Shown piece by piece: positions 53,083 through 63,200 of a stretch of 64,000 nucleotides of DNA. Numbering within the stretch: the first letter of the stretch is position 1; each line of letters begins with the position of its first letter. The stretch lies in contig NZ_JALKAA010000006.1 of assembly GCF_024171605.1 (NCBI RefSeq), positions 176,696 to 240,695 on the forward strand. The letters are read 5' to 3'. The DNA is from Pontibacter sp. HSC-36F09. GTDB taxonomy: Bacteria; Bacteroidota; Bacteroidia; Cytophagales; Hymenobacteraceae. The translations under genes and the position numbers were made by a program. A model generated the notes under the pieces. That model saw nothing but the letters and a program-made list of their open reading frames with translations, was not told the origin of the DNA and ran no database searches.

Positions 53083-53508
53083 TCAGGTATAGCTGGTCCG
53101 CTTGCTCCCTTCCCGCCTTACACCTCTGCCCATCGCGGCGTCGATGCTCCAAATGCCGGAGCCGTGGGCGGCCATGTACAGAAACAGAAAGCAGTAGAGC
53201 AAAGCCGTCTCCCCTTTATTGAGCAGCGGGTTCCAGCCCTGGGGCGCGTGGGCCATGAAGAAAGCCACTGCCATCTCACCACTGGCAATAAAGGCCGCCC
53301 ATCCGGTCAGGAAGCCAAACGCGATCATGAGTCCGGCAACCAGTTCTATGATACCGGCCAGCCCCATCAGCGAAGCTATTTCCACGGTGTTGCCGTCGCC
53401 GGGCCAACCAAATAGCTTTTGCGTGCCGTGCATGGCAAACATCAATCCGGCCACTATGCGCAGGATGGCGTAGAGTTGCGGGCTGTAGGGCCCCAGAAAT
53501 CTTTCCAT
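53083..53508 (-). CDS. DoxX family membrane protein
   Basis: A 141-residue four-helix membrane protein with the DoxX signature: LRIVAGLMFAMHGTQKLFGWPG near 17-38, LAGIIELVAGLMIAFGFLTGWAAFIASGEMAVAFFMAHAPQGWNP. Family members take part in redox or thiol homeostasis in a few organisms, but most are uncharacterised. The final ~17 residues are basic. Monocistronic, convergent with the TerB gene. Confidence 0.92.
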   Translation of the reverse strand: MERFLGPYSPQLYAILRIVAGLMFAMHGTQKLFGWPGDGNTVEIASLMGLAGIIELVAGLMIAFGFLTGWAAFIASGEMAVAFFMAHAPQGWNPLLNKGETALLYCFLFLYMAAHGSGIWSIDAAMGRGVRREGSKRTSYT

Positions 53509-53665
53509 AGTTTTGAGCTTTATACCTGCTTGGTTATAGCAGGCTATGATACAAGCACTTACATACGGAAATAACGATTTTCGGATTATTATGTTGAATT
53601 AATCTAAGGCAACAGTCCAGTACGTACTACCACTTTCAGACAGTAATTGAATTTGAGCTAAAAGG

Positions 53666-56600
53666 CTACTTGATTTCGGAAAAGGCCGTGTCGATCTGGT
53701 ATTGCTCCAGAACACTCAGAAACTCGTTTTGGAGCACCAGGGCGATGTCCTCTCTCTCCTTCCGGTTGCTGAGCTTCACCTTGTATTTATCCTGGTCGCG
53801 CACCAGCAGCAGGTGCTGCTTGCTCGGGCTGTTCTTCAGCGACAGCGAATCTTCCTGTATCTGCTCGATACGGCGCTGGTTGTTCCCGAAAAGAATATTG
53901 AAAACGTTGATGTCCACGCTCAGGCTCGCATCACCACGCATGGTGTAGGAACCCCTGAGGTCAAAGGACGACAGGTTGTTGTTCATACTGAAACCAGGCG
54001 CGACAAACTTATTTCTGTAAAGCACAAAATCAGCCTCCACATCCTCGAAAAACAGGTGCTCGGTCCGCTCTTTCCGCATGAAGCCCAGCGCTTCCTGTAT
54101 GGGCTTGATATCGATCAACTCCATGCCCCGGAAAGAGGCCCGGCTATAGGCTACCGTACGGTCGAAGCTCGGTGCAAAAGTCCCATCCAGCTTGGTAAAC
54201 ACAGTCAGGTTACAGTCGGCTTTGCCTTTTATATTCTGGCTTCCCAGCATATCGAGCTCCATCTGCTCGGCCACTGCAAACAACTGCTCCAGATCGACGT
54301 CCTGCACTTGTGCCTTCAGCCGAACAGGGATGGTGTCAGAGGGCTCGTTCAGGTACATCATTCCGTGCGAAAATATTTTGCCACCGAAGGCTTGCAGGTA
54401 TAGCTTGTCGAGTTGCGCCTGCTCCCGGTTCATGCGGGCTCTTATCTCCAGATTGCTTCCCGTCAGGTACTCATACTTCAATTCCTGTGCTTCTACATAA
54501 AGTCCCAGATCATACACCTTCTCCCGCAGTTTAGTACTCATGCCCTTTTCCGGCTCCTCTTTCTTCGCAGGCAATTCCTGGGGCTGGTCTTCGGGCAGCA
54601 GTGTTTTCAGCGCCGCGAAATTCTGCATAAACGCCTGCAGGTCCAGAAAATCATATTGCAGGTGCACATCCAGGTATGGCCGGGTTAGTTTTGAACTAAT
54701 CAGGTAGAAGCCGCCGTTTGCAGTGGCCGCTCCGCCTTTGCTTGTCTTAAAGCGCATCTCCTGCATTGTAACATGGCTCTTGTTTTTATCCAGGCGCACA
54801 GAGAGGTGCTGCAGGTCTTCTTCCCCGGGCAGATCAATATGCTTCACGCGCAGGGATAGGTGCACCTTCTGAAGCGGTATCAGGAAAGTCATCCCTTCGG
54901 TTTTATCAGTCGATGCACTTTTTTTGCCGTTGCCCGCTGAGCCGGCAATCGCGTTCACCTGTTGCAGACTAGTCAGGTCGAGGGTGTCCATCTGCGCGGC
55001 CAGTTGTATGCTGGCATCACGAAGTTTCCGGTTGTCGTTCGGCGCTGCTACGTTCCCGGTCACCGTGATGCCCTGAGAGGTCAGTCCGATATCGGAGAGT
55101 GTGAGGCGCTTGCCGTCACTGCTCAGCCTGGCCTGCATGTTTTGAACAGACGCTGCCTGCAGGTTGAGCTGCTGACACGCCAGCCGCATGTTTAGCCGTA
55201 AAAAGTCGGGTATGATCGTAGTGGTTGCGACGGCTGAACTTGTCGGGGCCGCTGGCTTTCCACCGGCTTTAGTGTCAGGTTTCAGCTTTAGCCAGGCCGT
55301 GTTTAGCTGCCTGAGGTTGACGGCACCTCTTACAGTCACGGTTTTTTGCTGGCCTAGCAGGTAATTCACCACATCGCGTACTGATCCATCAACCGTAAAA
55401 GACTTTCCGCCTATTTTGCCTCCCATACCCTGCAGGCGCAGTTCGTTGCCTGCCAGTTTTGCCTCTCCGTTCAGGTTGGTGAAGGGTACGGTGAGCTTTG
55501 CCGGCTGAAAGCCAACCTCCTGCAGACGGATAGCCCCCTGCCACTGCAGGTCATCCTGCCGCTGGCGATCCTCGGTGGCATGCAGATTTCCCTTGATGGT
55601 GACGTCGCCGGCCAGCGTACCGCGTGGCAGGGAAAGGTAATCCGGAGGCATCAGTTCAGCCAGGCTATCCAGGGTATAGCTCCCGCTGAGACGCGCATCC
55701 ACAAAAGGTTTGGTAAAGTTTGTAATCTTCGCTTTGAGCTGCAGGCTGTCCTGGCCGGTGCGGACCGCTACCCGATGCAGCGTGAACGAACTTGTCTCCG
55801 GTGAATGCTTTGGCCCGTTGTCCAACTGACCGGAAATCTGGATATGCGACAGTGTGATGCGGCTGGTGGGCCAGTGCAGTTTCCCATCCTGCAAGGCAAA
55901 GTGCAGTTTGTTTCTGGGGCGCTTCGTGGGTCCGGAGTGGCCGGCAATGTGGTAGTGCAGCTTCACGCGGCCCTCGCTCTCCACCTGCCGGAGTAAAGGT
56001 ATAGACTTGACAGAATTCATCTGGTTGAGCAGAAAGAAAAAGGGCTGCTCTCCTTTAAAGTGCAGGTCCAGCTCTGAGCCCGGCTCGTTAGCCGACTTCC
56101 GGTGCGTACCCGAGATCAGTACCTCGTTCTTGTTCAGGATGGCTTTGCTGTCCTCAATTGTTCCCAGCTTTTTGTTCAGATCGTAGGTATAGTGTGCATC
56201 GGCTGTAAAGTTTCTGTCCTCGAAAAGGCGCAGGTCGCGGCTGCTGATGTAGTTAATCTTACCTTTCAGTTTGCCATTTATTTTGAGGATGTTATCGCGA
56301 AGATCGGCTGCCAGATCAGAATCTAGTAGCTGCAAGGAGAAGGCGCTCTCCTTGTACTGGTTTTCGCTCAAAAACAGGGCATTTCGGATCCTGACCTGCG
56401 GGATGTTCAATTCGAAATCACCTGAATCGTCGTCCTGCTTTTCTGCCTTGCCAAAGCTGAGGCTGCGCTTGTGTCCGGTGGAGTCTACCTGCTGATGAAA
56501 CGTGAGGCCATCGAGGTATAGCTTACTGATGCGGAACCGTCCAAAGGGCCACTGCAGCACTGGCACCAGTACTTCCATATGTTCGACAGCCAGCACCTCC

Positions 56601-56857
56601 ACAGGCTGCGCACTGCTGGTATCTTTTAGCGAGATGTTGTCGAGCGTCAGGGTCAGGTAGGGGAAATTTTTCCAGTTGGAAATATCCGACTGAAAAGGCG
56701 CCAGCACCAGGTTGGGATCTTTCGTCAGCGCCGTTCTGATGAAGACCGGTAGCTTGTCCTGGTAGAGCGGGGCCAGCAGGAACTGGGCAGCCAGCACCAG
56801 GGTGAACAGCAGTCCAATTACCAGCAGAAATATCTTAACGAAGGGGCGCGTTTTCAT
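53666..56857 (-). CDS. AsmA-like family protein (large)
   Basis: A 1063-residue protein with an N-terminal membrane helix (FLLVIGLLFTLVLAAQFLLAPL) and a very long β-rich region of repeated strands such as SKLYLDGLTFHQQ and LTLSDIGLTSQGITVTGNV. The pattern is the AsmA/TamB repeating-β-groove type. These inner-membrane-anchored proteins form periplasmic bridges for lipid transport to the outer membrane. The N-terminal AsmA stretch and a C-terminal region with LDIRGSYTMRG-like strands are present. It is a single gene with no partner adjacent. Confidence 0.82.
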   Translation of the reverse strand: MKTRPFVKIFLLVIGLLFTLVLAAQFLLAPLYQDKLPVFIRTALTKDPNLVLAPFQSDISNWKNFPYLTLTLDNISLKDTSSAQPVEVLAVEHMEVLVPVLQWPFGRFRISKLYLDGLTFHQQVDSTGHKRSLSFGKAEKQDDDSGDFELNIPQVRIRNALFLSENQYKESAFSLQLLDSDLAADLRDNILKINGKLKGKINYISSRDLRLFEDRNFTADAHYTYDLNKKLGTIEDSKAILNKNEVLISGTHRKSANEPGSELDLHFKGEQPFFFLLNQMNSVKSIPLLRQVESEGRVKLHYHIAGHSGPTKRPRNKLHFALQDGKLHWPTSRITLSHIQISGQLDNGPKHSPETSSFTLHRVAVRTGQDSLQLKAKITNFTKPFVDARLSGSYTLDSLAELMPPDYLSLPRGTLAGDVTIKGNLHATEDRQRQDDLQWQGAIRLQEVGFQPAKLTVPFTNLNGEAKLAGNELRLQGMGGKIGGKSFTVDGSVRDVVNYLLGQQKTVTVRGAVNLRQLNTAWLKLKPDTKAGGKPAAPTSSAVATTTIIPDFLRLNMRLACQQLNLQAASVQNMQARLSSDGKRLTLSDIGLTSQGITVTGNVAAPNDNRKLRDASIQLAAQMDTLDLTSLQQVNAIAGSAGNGKKSASTDKTEGMTFLIPLQKVHLSLRVKHIDLPGEEDLQHLSVRLDKNKSHVTMQEMRFKTSKGGAATANGGFYLISSKLTRPYLDVHLQYDFLDLQAFMQNFAALKTLLPEDQPQELPAKKEEPEKGMSTKLREKVYDLGLYVEAQELKYEYLTGSNLEIRARMNREQAQLDKLYLQAFGGKIFSHGMMYLNEPSDTIPVRLKAQVQDVDLEQLFAVAEQMELDMLGSQNIKGKADCNLTVFTKLDGTFAPSFDRTVAYSRASFRGMELIDIKPIQEALGFMRKERTEHLFFEDVEADFVLYRNKFVAPGFSMNNNLSSFDLRGSYTMRGDASLSVDINVFNILFGNNQRRIEQIQEDSLSLKNSPSKQHLLLVRDQDKYKVKLSNRKEREDIALVLQNEFLSVLEQYQIDTAFSEIK

Positions 56858-57149
56858 AACAGATTGTATTGCCTGACCGGAAGCTTAGTTTCCGGTTTGC
56901 TTCTACTTAAACTCACATTTTGCAAGAAAGTTTGGCTCACCCAATCTTATCCGAACCTCCTGTGTTATATAGATTTATGCTATATGGTTCCCTGAATTTA
57001 TCCAAAGCCGATCCTGATTGATCATGAGATAGAGAAATGGGGTCCTTGGGCCGTTTGTTAACCCAAAATTGACCCAAGTCCGTACAACGAACTAACCCTG
57101 GAGCATTTCCGGGGTCGGTTATTTATGTTCTACCTAAAGAAAACAAACC

Positions 57150-57482
57150 ATGAGCGACAACAATAGAAATATCTCCGAAGATCCGAATTCAAGAAAAGGC
57201 GAAGGCGTAAGCGGCCTGGGCAAAGGCAAACAAACCGGCCCGGTAGCCGGTGGCGCTGACAATACCCGCGGCGAGAACAAACCAAGTCGTGAGGGAAGCA
57301 GCGGTGGCGCCAAGCACGGCAAGGATAACCCGAGGGAACAAAACAGTCCGCAGGGCTCTAATGCTAACCTCACCACAACCACCCGTGGCGCTGACGGCAC
57401 CGACAAAGAGTTCCGCAACAACCAGCCGAACCCGAGCACGATTACAGACCCGGATATGAAAAATAAGGAAAGAAATAACTAA
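57150..57482 (+). CDS. Hydrophilic disordered protein
   Basis: A 110-residue protein rich in Asn, Gly, Lys, Ser, Arg and Asp with essentially no hydrophobic core (starts MSDNNRNISEDPNSRKGEG; repeats GGADNT, RGADGT). No cysteine, no signal peptide. Such composition resembles small stress-type hydrophilins. It has an A-rich leader with no GGAGG site, as common in Bacteroidota, and a perfect terminator 26 nt after the stop, supporting a real gene. It may belong with the two Arg/Tyr-rich proteins in style, but no sequence similarity was seen. Confidence 0.7.
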   Translation: MSDNNRNISEDPNSRKGEGVSGLGKGKQTGPVAGGADNTRGENKPSREGSSGGAKHGKDNPREQNSPQGSNANLTTTTRGADGTDKEFRNNQPNPSTITDPDMKNKERNN

Positions 57483-57507
57483 GGCTATACCTGCGCCTTA
57501 AATGAAT

Positions 57508-57540
57508 AAAGCCCCGGCAATTGCCGGGGCTTTTGTTTTA
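57508..57540 (+). terminator. Strong terminator
   Basis: AAAGCCCCGGCAA (57508-57520) is followed directly by its complement (57521-57533) and TTTTGTTTTA. The stem is almost loopless. It is followed by two more TATACCT motifs. Confidence 0.92.
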
Positions 57541-57563
57541 TACCTGTTGAGGGTGGCTATACC

Positions 57564-58955
57564 TTACTTCAGCTCATCCAGCACCACATACATCTTTTTC
57601 ACGAGCGATGAGGCAGAGCCAATGTAGTTGTTCACCACGAAAGAGAAAAGGTACTCCCGTCCGTCTTTAGCTTTATGGTAACCGGTAAAGCCTTTTGCGC
57701 CGCGAATCGTGCCACTCTTCATCTTCATGCTGTTGAATGTGGGCAGTGAGGCGTGGAAACCCGGATACCAGTTCTGCTGACGGGCATGCAGCAGCATTTG
57801 TACCTGGGCATGGGTCGTTACGCGGTTGAGCGGAGACAGACCGGAGCCGTCTACCATCGCCAGTTCAGATTCGGCTATACCTTTATCTTTCCAGTGCTGC
57901 CGGATTTTGTTCAGGCCTTGTCGTGTATCGCTGCTGCCATCGCTAAATGCAATTGTTTTGGCCAGGGCTTCGCCATACAGGTTAATGCTCTTGCGGTTGA
58001 ACCAGTACACAATGCTGTCCAATGGTGGGGATGTAACGGTATGGAAGAAGGTATAGCCTTGCTGCGGTATACCCTCGTGCTGTAAAACGGCCTGCTGCGG
58101 CATGCTGATACCGAGTGTACGGAGCGTATCGGCCAGCATGCTCACAAACTGATTGGCGCCGGATGGGAGCGCGCCTGATATCTTAAAGCTGTTTTCGTTG
58201 ACAGGTATAGTACCCCGGATGGCGGCAGTAGAATTGCCTACCGGGAAGTAAATGTAGGCATTATCGCCAGTACCCGCAGCGGCGGAAGTCAGTTCGGAGC
58301 GTAAGCCATAGCCATTGAGATTCGGCACCGTTTTCACGATCGAAACGGGCTCGCCGATCTGCTTACCCGACTTAAGGATGACATCGTATTGATTTTCGCG
58401 CCAGTTGAGCTTGGCTGCACCTGCTCCGTAGTAGTTGGCTATGTCCTGCCACATCCAGCCGTCAGGCACGGTCTCTTCGTTCCAGCCTTCGTTACTCACT
58501 ATCACTTCGCTAACCGTTTTTATACCTGCACGCTGCATCGCACGCACGATATCTTTCAGCACAACGTCCTCTTTTGTTACAGGCCAGCGCCAGCTCCCCA
58601 ACGTAGGGTCACCGCTCGGTATAATGAGGAGCGACGTTTGCTTGCCATTTTTACGAATGGCAAATTTCGTTTCGTAGCGGAAGTCTTTCCCAAGCAGTTC
58701 GTAAGCGCTGATGCTGGTGATGAGCTTCATGGTAGAGGCCGGCGCCAGCCCGATTTTGCTGTTGCGGTCGTACACGACCTGCCCTGTCTTGGCGTCCACC
58801 ACATAAAGCGAGGCAATGCCGTTCTGCAGCTGCGAATCAGCTTCGAATTTCTGGAAAGCGGTGGTGAGTTTCGACGCAACTGACTGCGCCCAGGTAGGCT
58901 GTAGCGTCAGTAGACAGGCAATAAGGAAGGTAAATGAGGTGATGCGGGTTTTCAT
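57564..58955 (-). CDS. D-alanyl-D-alanine carboxypeptidase/endopeptidase (PBP4/DacB family)
   Basis: A 463-residue penicillin-binding protein of class C that trims peptidoglycan peptides. It has a signal peptide (FTFLIACLLTLQPTWAQS), the SxxK motif in APASTMKLIT (Ser74, Lys77), the SxN motif in the SGLSPLNRVT region, and the KTG-box variant KSGT. It is periplasmic. The frame opens at TTG 58961, but the ATG at 58955 is the better start. It is monocistronic. The number of catalytic motifs and the insert between SxxK and SxN match the PBP4 family. Confidence 0.9.
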   Translation of the reverse strand: MKTRITSFTFLIACLLTLQPTWAQSVASKLTTAFQKFEADSQLQNGIASLYVVDAKTGQVVYDRNSKIGLAPASTMKLITSISAYELLGKDFRYETKFAIRKNGKQTSLLIIPSGDPTLGSWRWPVTKEDVVLKDIVRAMQRAGIKTVSEVIVSNEGWNEETVPDGWMWQDIANYYGAGAAKLNWRENQYDVILKSGKQIGEPVSIVKTVPNLNGYGLRSELTSAAAGTGDNAYIYFPVGNSTAAIRGTIPVNENSFKISGALPSGANQFVSMLADTLRTLGISMPQQAVLQHEGIPQQGYTFFHTVTSPPLDSIVYWFNRKSINLYGEALAKTIAFSDGSSDTRQGLNKIRQHWKDKGIAESELAMVDGSGLSPLNRVTTHAQVQMLLHARQQNWYPGFHASLPTFNSMKMKSGTIRGAKGFTGYHKAKDGREYLFSFVVNNYIGSASSLVKKMYVVLDELK

Positions 58956-59003
58956 AAGCAAAAATTACGCATTTCTGCCGGTTATCCCCAAACCTAAAAA
59001 CAA

Positions 59004-59037
59004 AACGGCCACTTATTCCTGCGAATAAGCGGCCGTT
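59004..59037 (-). terminator. Terminator of the second disordered-protein gene
   Basis: AACGGCC (59004-59010) pairs with GGCCGTT (59031-59037) and an inner CTTATTC/GAATAAG arm extends the stem. The T-rich tract (TTTTGTTTTT) is on the minus-strand side, 23 nt after the stop at 59061. Confidence 0.85.
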
Positions 59038-59060
59038 CACATTATTAAATCCTATTTCTA

Positions 59061-59732
59061 TCAGTCCTGGTTATCGCGGTATCTGTTGCGCTCGTCGTAG
59101 CGACGCTCGTCCTCGGACCGGCGCTGCTGGTTTTGGCCCCAGTTGTTGTAGGCGCTGCGCTCACGATCTTCGTCGCGCTTGTTATACCTGGTAGAGCCGT
59201 AGCCTGTGTCGCGGAACTCGTCGAAGCTGTGGTTGTAGCCTCTGTCGCCTCTGTCCTCGTTCCGGTAGCCGGACCTTGACTGATTGCTGTCTATGTTTCC
59301 CGTGCCACGATACCCTCTACCCGATTCATCGTTCATGCGGCCACTATAGTTATAGCCTCCGGAATGGCCATAATTCTGACGGCTGTGCTCGTTGTGGTCG
59401 TAGTAGTTGCGGTCGCCGCCCATGTGGCTTGGTCTTTCACGACCTGATATCCCATAATTCGACGGTCCGTAGGCAGAGCCACCTCCAAAGGTGCTGCCCC
59501 CTTCGCCGTAACGTGTGCCGCCACTAAAGTCGCCATAAGCGCGTGTTCCGTGAGACATCCTGCCGCGCTCGTCATGGTTTTCGTAGCGGTCACGATCACT
59601 CCTGCGCTGGCTGCTTTCGGGGTTGAAGCGCGATAAACTGTTGGTGTTACCGGTTCGGGCGTTGCCGTGTTCATCGAAGTCGGCGTAATGGTTCTTGCGG
59701 GGGCGATCGTTATACGCGTTGTTTCTGTTCAT
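59061..59732 (-). CDS. Arg/Asp/Tyr/Gly/Asn-rich disordered protein (paralogue 2)
   Basis: A ~223-residue low-complexity protein beginning MNRNNAYNDRPRKNHYADFDEHGN, with RYENHDERGR, RNYYDHNEHSRQNYG and EDRERSAYNNWG segments. Composition, length and style match the protein at 27879-28592, and both start with MNR after a similar A/T-rich leader, so they are paralogues or convergent disordered proteins. The frame opens 15 codons earlier (59777), but MNRNN at 59732 is the likely start. No signal peptide. Function unknown. Confidence 0.78.
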   Translation of the reverse strand: MNRNNAYNDRPRKNHYADFDEHGNARTGNTNSLSRFNPESSQRRSDRDRYENHDERGRMSHGTRAYGDFSGGTRYGEGGSTFGGGSAYGPSNYGISGRERPSHMGGDRNYYDHNEHSRQNYGHSGGYNYSGRMNDESGRGYRGTGNIDSNQSRSGYRNEDRGDRGYNHSFDEFRDTGYGSTRYNKRDEDRERSAYNNWGQNQQRRSEDERRYDERNRYRDNQD

Positions 59733-60207
59733 AGCTATATTATTTAGGTTAATACACTCCCCCTCATAACGCAGCAAACTGGAGCATGTTTACATATCTC
59801 TCGCTATTTGCGCATATAGTAATTCCACATTGGCTTTTATACTGACTATAATATTTTAGAGGTATAGCAAAAGAACATCAGAAGTTCATTCCTAAAATTT
59901 ATAAAAATACCAATCATAATTATCCCTTTTTAAATACACATTAACAAAGTCACAACATTTTGCTTACCTCCTATTTTATGCCTTTCACCCTCATATTAGC
60001 TCTATTCACTATTCATAAGTAAATAAGTTAAAATTTTTATTGATAGAATTATAATGCATTCGTACTCATTAATTAAAATAGTTTAACAACTAATTATTTA
60101 AATCCTATTTAAACACTCATTTCCTCAACTAATCATTAGCCATTTGTTTCAAAATCAGCTTAGACAATCAATTGTATTATTTTTTCACCTCCACAAAATT
60201 AACAATT
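59733..60207. other. AT-rich intergenic region before the giant surface protein
   Basis: 475 nt, notably AT-rich, between the divergent disordered-protein and surface-protein genes. It must hold two promoters but I found no clean TTTG/TAnnTTTG pair. One AGGTATA motif is at about 59861. No gene or terminator was recognised. Confidence 0.55.
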
Positions 60208-63200
60208 ATGAATGACAACCTTACTACTCAAAACCGGCATAACAGGGCTTACTATGATAAGCCCCGGCAAGGGAATCTATTACTGCGGTCGAACACTTTA
60301 CAACTTCGAAAAGCAAAACAAATTCGTTTAATCCCAATTTTCCTGTTTCTGTTAGTTGGTATATTATTACACCCTTTCACTAGTTTTGCCCAGACAATTT
60401 CCATCTCAGGTACATCTCCACTCTGTTTGGGTACTGAACCCATCACTTACTCGATTCCTATACAATCCGGGGCGGCCAGTTATACCTGGATAATAAGCTC
60501 CACAAATACAGATGCCTATATAGTGGGTGGTAAAGACTCGATCAACTCAGCTAATCAGCCAATTAAAATTATTCGGGGCCCGGTTATGACTTCTATACAG
60601 ATAGTGCCGGGCACAGTTGGTGGCGGATTTTCATTATCAGCAAACGTGAAAATGGAAAATGGCACCACTAGAAATGGATTTAGAACGATCACAATGCCGT
60701 ATGCCGAGGCAGGTCCGGACGTGCAATTATCCTGTGCTTCGCCAAGTGTCACCATCGGTAACCCTAACTTTCAGAACAACGTTACCTGGCGCTGGGCGGG
60801 TCCAAATGGATATACTTCAACGGTAAAAAACCCTGTTGTGTCCTTCCCCGGAACCTATGTGCTAACTGTAACTGGCGGCTCGTGCACGTATACAGACGAA
60901 GTTACTGTATCAGCGCCTACAGAAAACTGCCCTCCTGTTCTCAATCCGATAACAAATAGAACTGTAAATGAGTTAGCCAACCTTCCTTCTACCATCCTTA
61001 CGGCAAGTGATGCTAATGGGGATGCTATCGCGTATAGTTTCAGACATGCTGTTGATGGTGGTGAATTTGAAGATGGATTGCCTACAGGTGCTGCGTTCAA
61101 CACAACCACAAGAGCACTCACCTGGCGACCGTCTGAAGAACAGGGTCCAGGTATTTTCACAATTGAAGCCACTGTTTCGGACGACCAGGATTCGGACACT
61201 AAAACATTTACAATTACAGTGAATGAAGTAAATAGTGCGCCTGTGTATTCGCCAATTCCCACCCACACGTATGGCATTGTGGGTCAAAAGATAGAATTCC
61301 CGGTATCAGCCACAGATCCTGACGTGCCTGGTACACCGACGATAACCCTTAGTCTAAGCGGCACCAATGGTGTATATCCTGCTGGGGCCACCATCACGAA
61401 CACCCCCCCAAGTGCAAACCCGCAAACCGGACTCTTCTCCTGGACTCCAGCTGCGAATCAGGTAGGTAGAGCGGCTGTATACGCTTTGGCCAACGATGGT
61501 TCGCGAGGCCTGGCTTCTCCTACATTTTATCTATATGTGAATGCTGCTCCTAATTTGAATCCGATTACAGCTAAATCAGTAGAAGCCGGTAAGCTGCTGA
61601 CATTCCAATTATCCGGCTCTGATGTAAACAGTAGCTCTGATATGTTTACTTCGCCTCATCAGACCAGAGCCTTTTCAGTAGAAGTAACTCCAGTCACTGT
61701 ACAAGAAGATTATCCTTCAGATGATGTACCTGCAATTACTAAAATTGCAGGAGACTGGACTGGGAATCAGAATATTACAGGCGCAAACACAAGTGCTATA
61801 ACAGGTGTATTTGCCTGGACGCCAACAACTCCCGGTACTTATACTGTTAAAATAAAATTACAGGATAGCGGTATCAGCGGTAATGTTCCGCTTGCTGATG
61901 AAGAGTCCTTTACTGTTACAGTAACGACTCCGCCTGTGACCATGTACGCCCTGACCATCACGCAGCCTGAAAACGGTTCCATTGCCGCTGAGCCATCCGC
62001 AGCCACTTACGAGGCCGGCACAGTAGTGACGCTCACGGCCACGCCAGCAGCAAGCTTCCAGTTTGCCGGCTGGAGCGGTGATACCTCTGGTTCAGAAAAC
62101 CCGGTTGAGCTTACTATGGACGGCGACAAAGCGGTTTCGGCTACATTTGAACCAATTCCGACCTATACGCTAACAATCTCAGAACCGAGCAATGGCACTA
62201 TCGGCATTAATCCGACTGCAGACCAGGATGGCAAGTACAATGATGGCACTGTGGTGACGCTAACTGCTATCCCAGCCGCTGGCTACCAGTTTACTGGCTG
62301 GATGGGAGCTGCGTCCGGTATCGTAAACCCGCTGCAGCTAGTTATGGACGCTGACAAGAACGTTTCGGCTACGTTTGAGCTCATCCCGCCGACCACGTAC
62401 ACGTTGACACTCAATGATCCTGAAAATGGTTCTATCGTGGTTGATCCAGAGGCTGATACGTACGTGGCCGGCACCGTGGTCACTCTCACAGCCACACCAG
62501 CCGATGGCTTCCGATTCACTGGTTGGAGCGGTGATGCCTCGGGTAGTGACAGCCCGCTCGAGCTGACTATGGACGGCAACAAAACGGTATCGGCCATCTT
62601 TGAGGCTATCCCGCCGACTATGTATGCTTTAACCATAACCCAACCTCAAAACGGTTCTATCGCAGCTGAGCCGTCTGCGGCCACCTATGTGGCAGGTTCA
62701 GTGGTCACACTCACAGCTACACCAGCCGACGGCTACCAGTTCGTGGGCTGGACTGGAGACGCTTCTGGCAGTGAGCTCACTGTGAGTATAACTATGGATG
62801 CTGACAAAGCTGTCTCAGCTACGTTCGAAGTCATACCGCCAACCATGTATGCCCTTACGCTGAACCAGCCTGAAAACGGCACTATCAGCGCTGATCCAAG
62901 CGCCCCTTCTTATGAAGCCGGCACGGTGGTAACGTTGACAGCAACCCCAGCTAGTGGTTACCGCTTTACGGGGTGGACGGGCGATGCGTCTGGCAATGTG
63001 CTTACTGAGACCGTGACGATGGATGCAGACAAGCAAGTCTCGGCTACGTTTGAGCTCATCCCGCCGACCATGTACGCTCTGACTATCACGCAGCCTGCTA
63101 ACGGCTCTATTACTGCCCAGCCCGCTGCGGCCACCTACGTAGCAGGTACCGTGGTGACACTCACAGCCACGCCAGCCGACGGCTTCCGTTTTGTGAGTTG

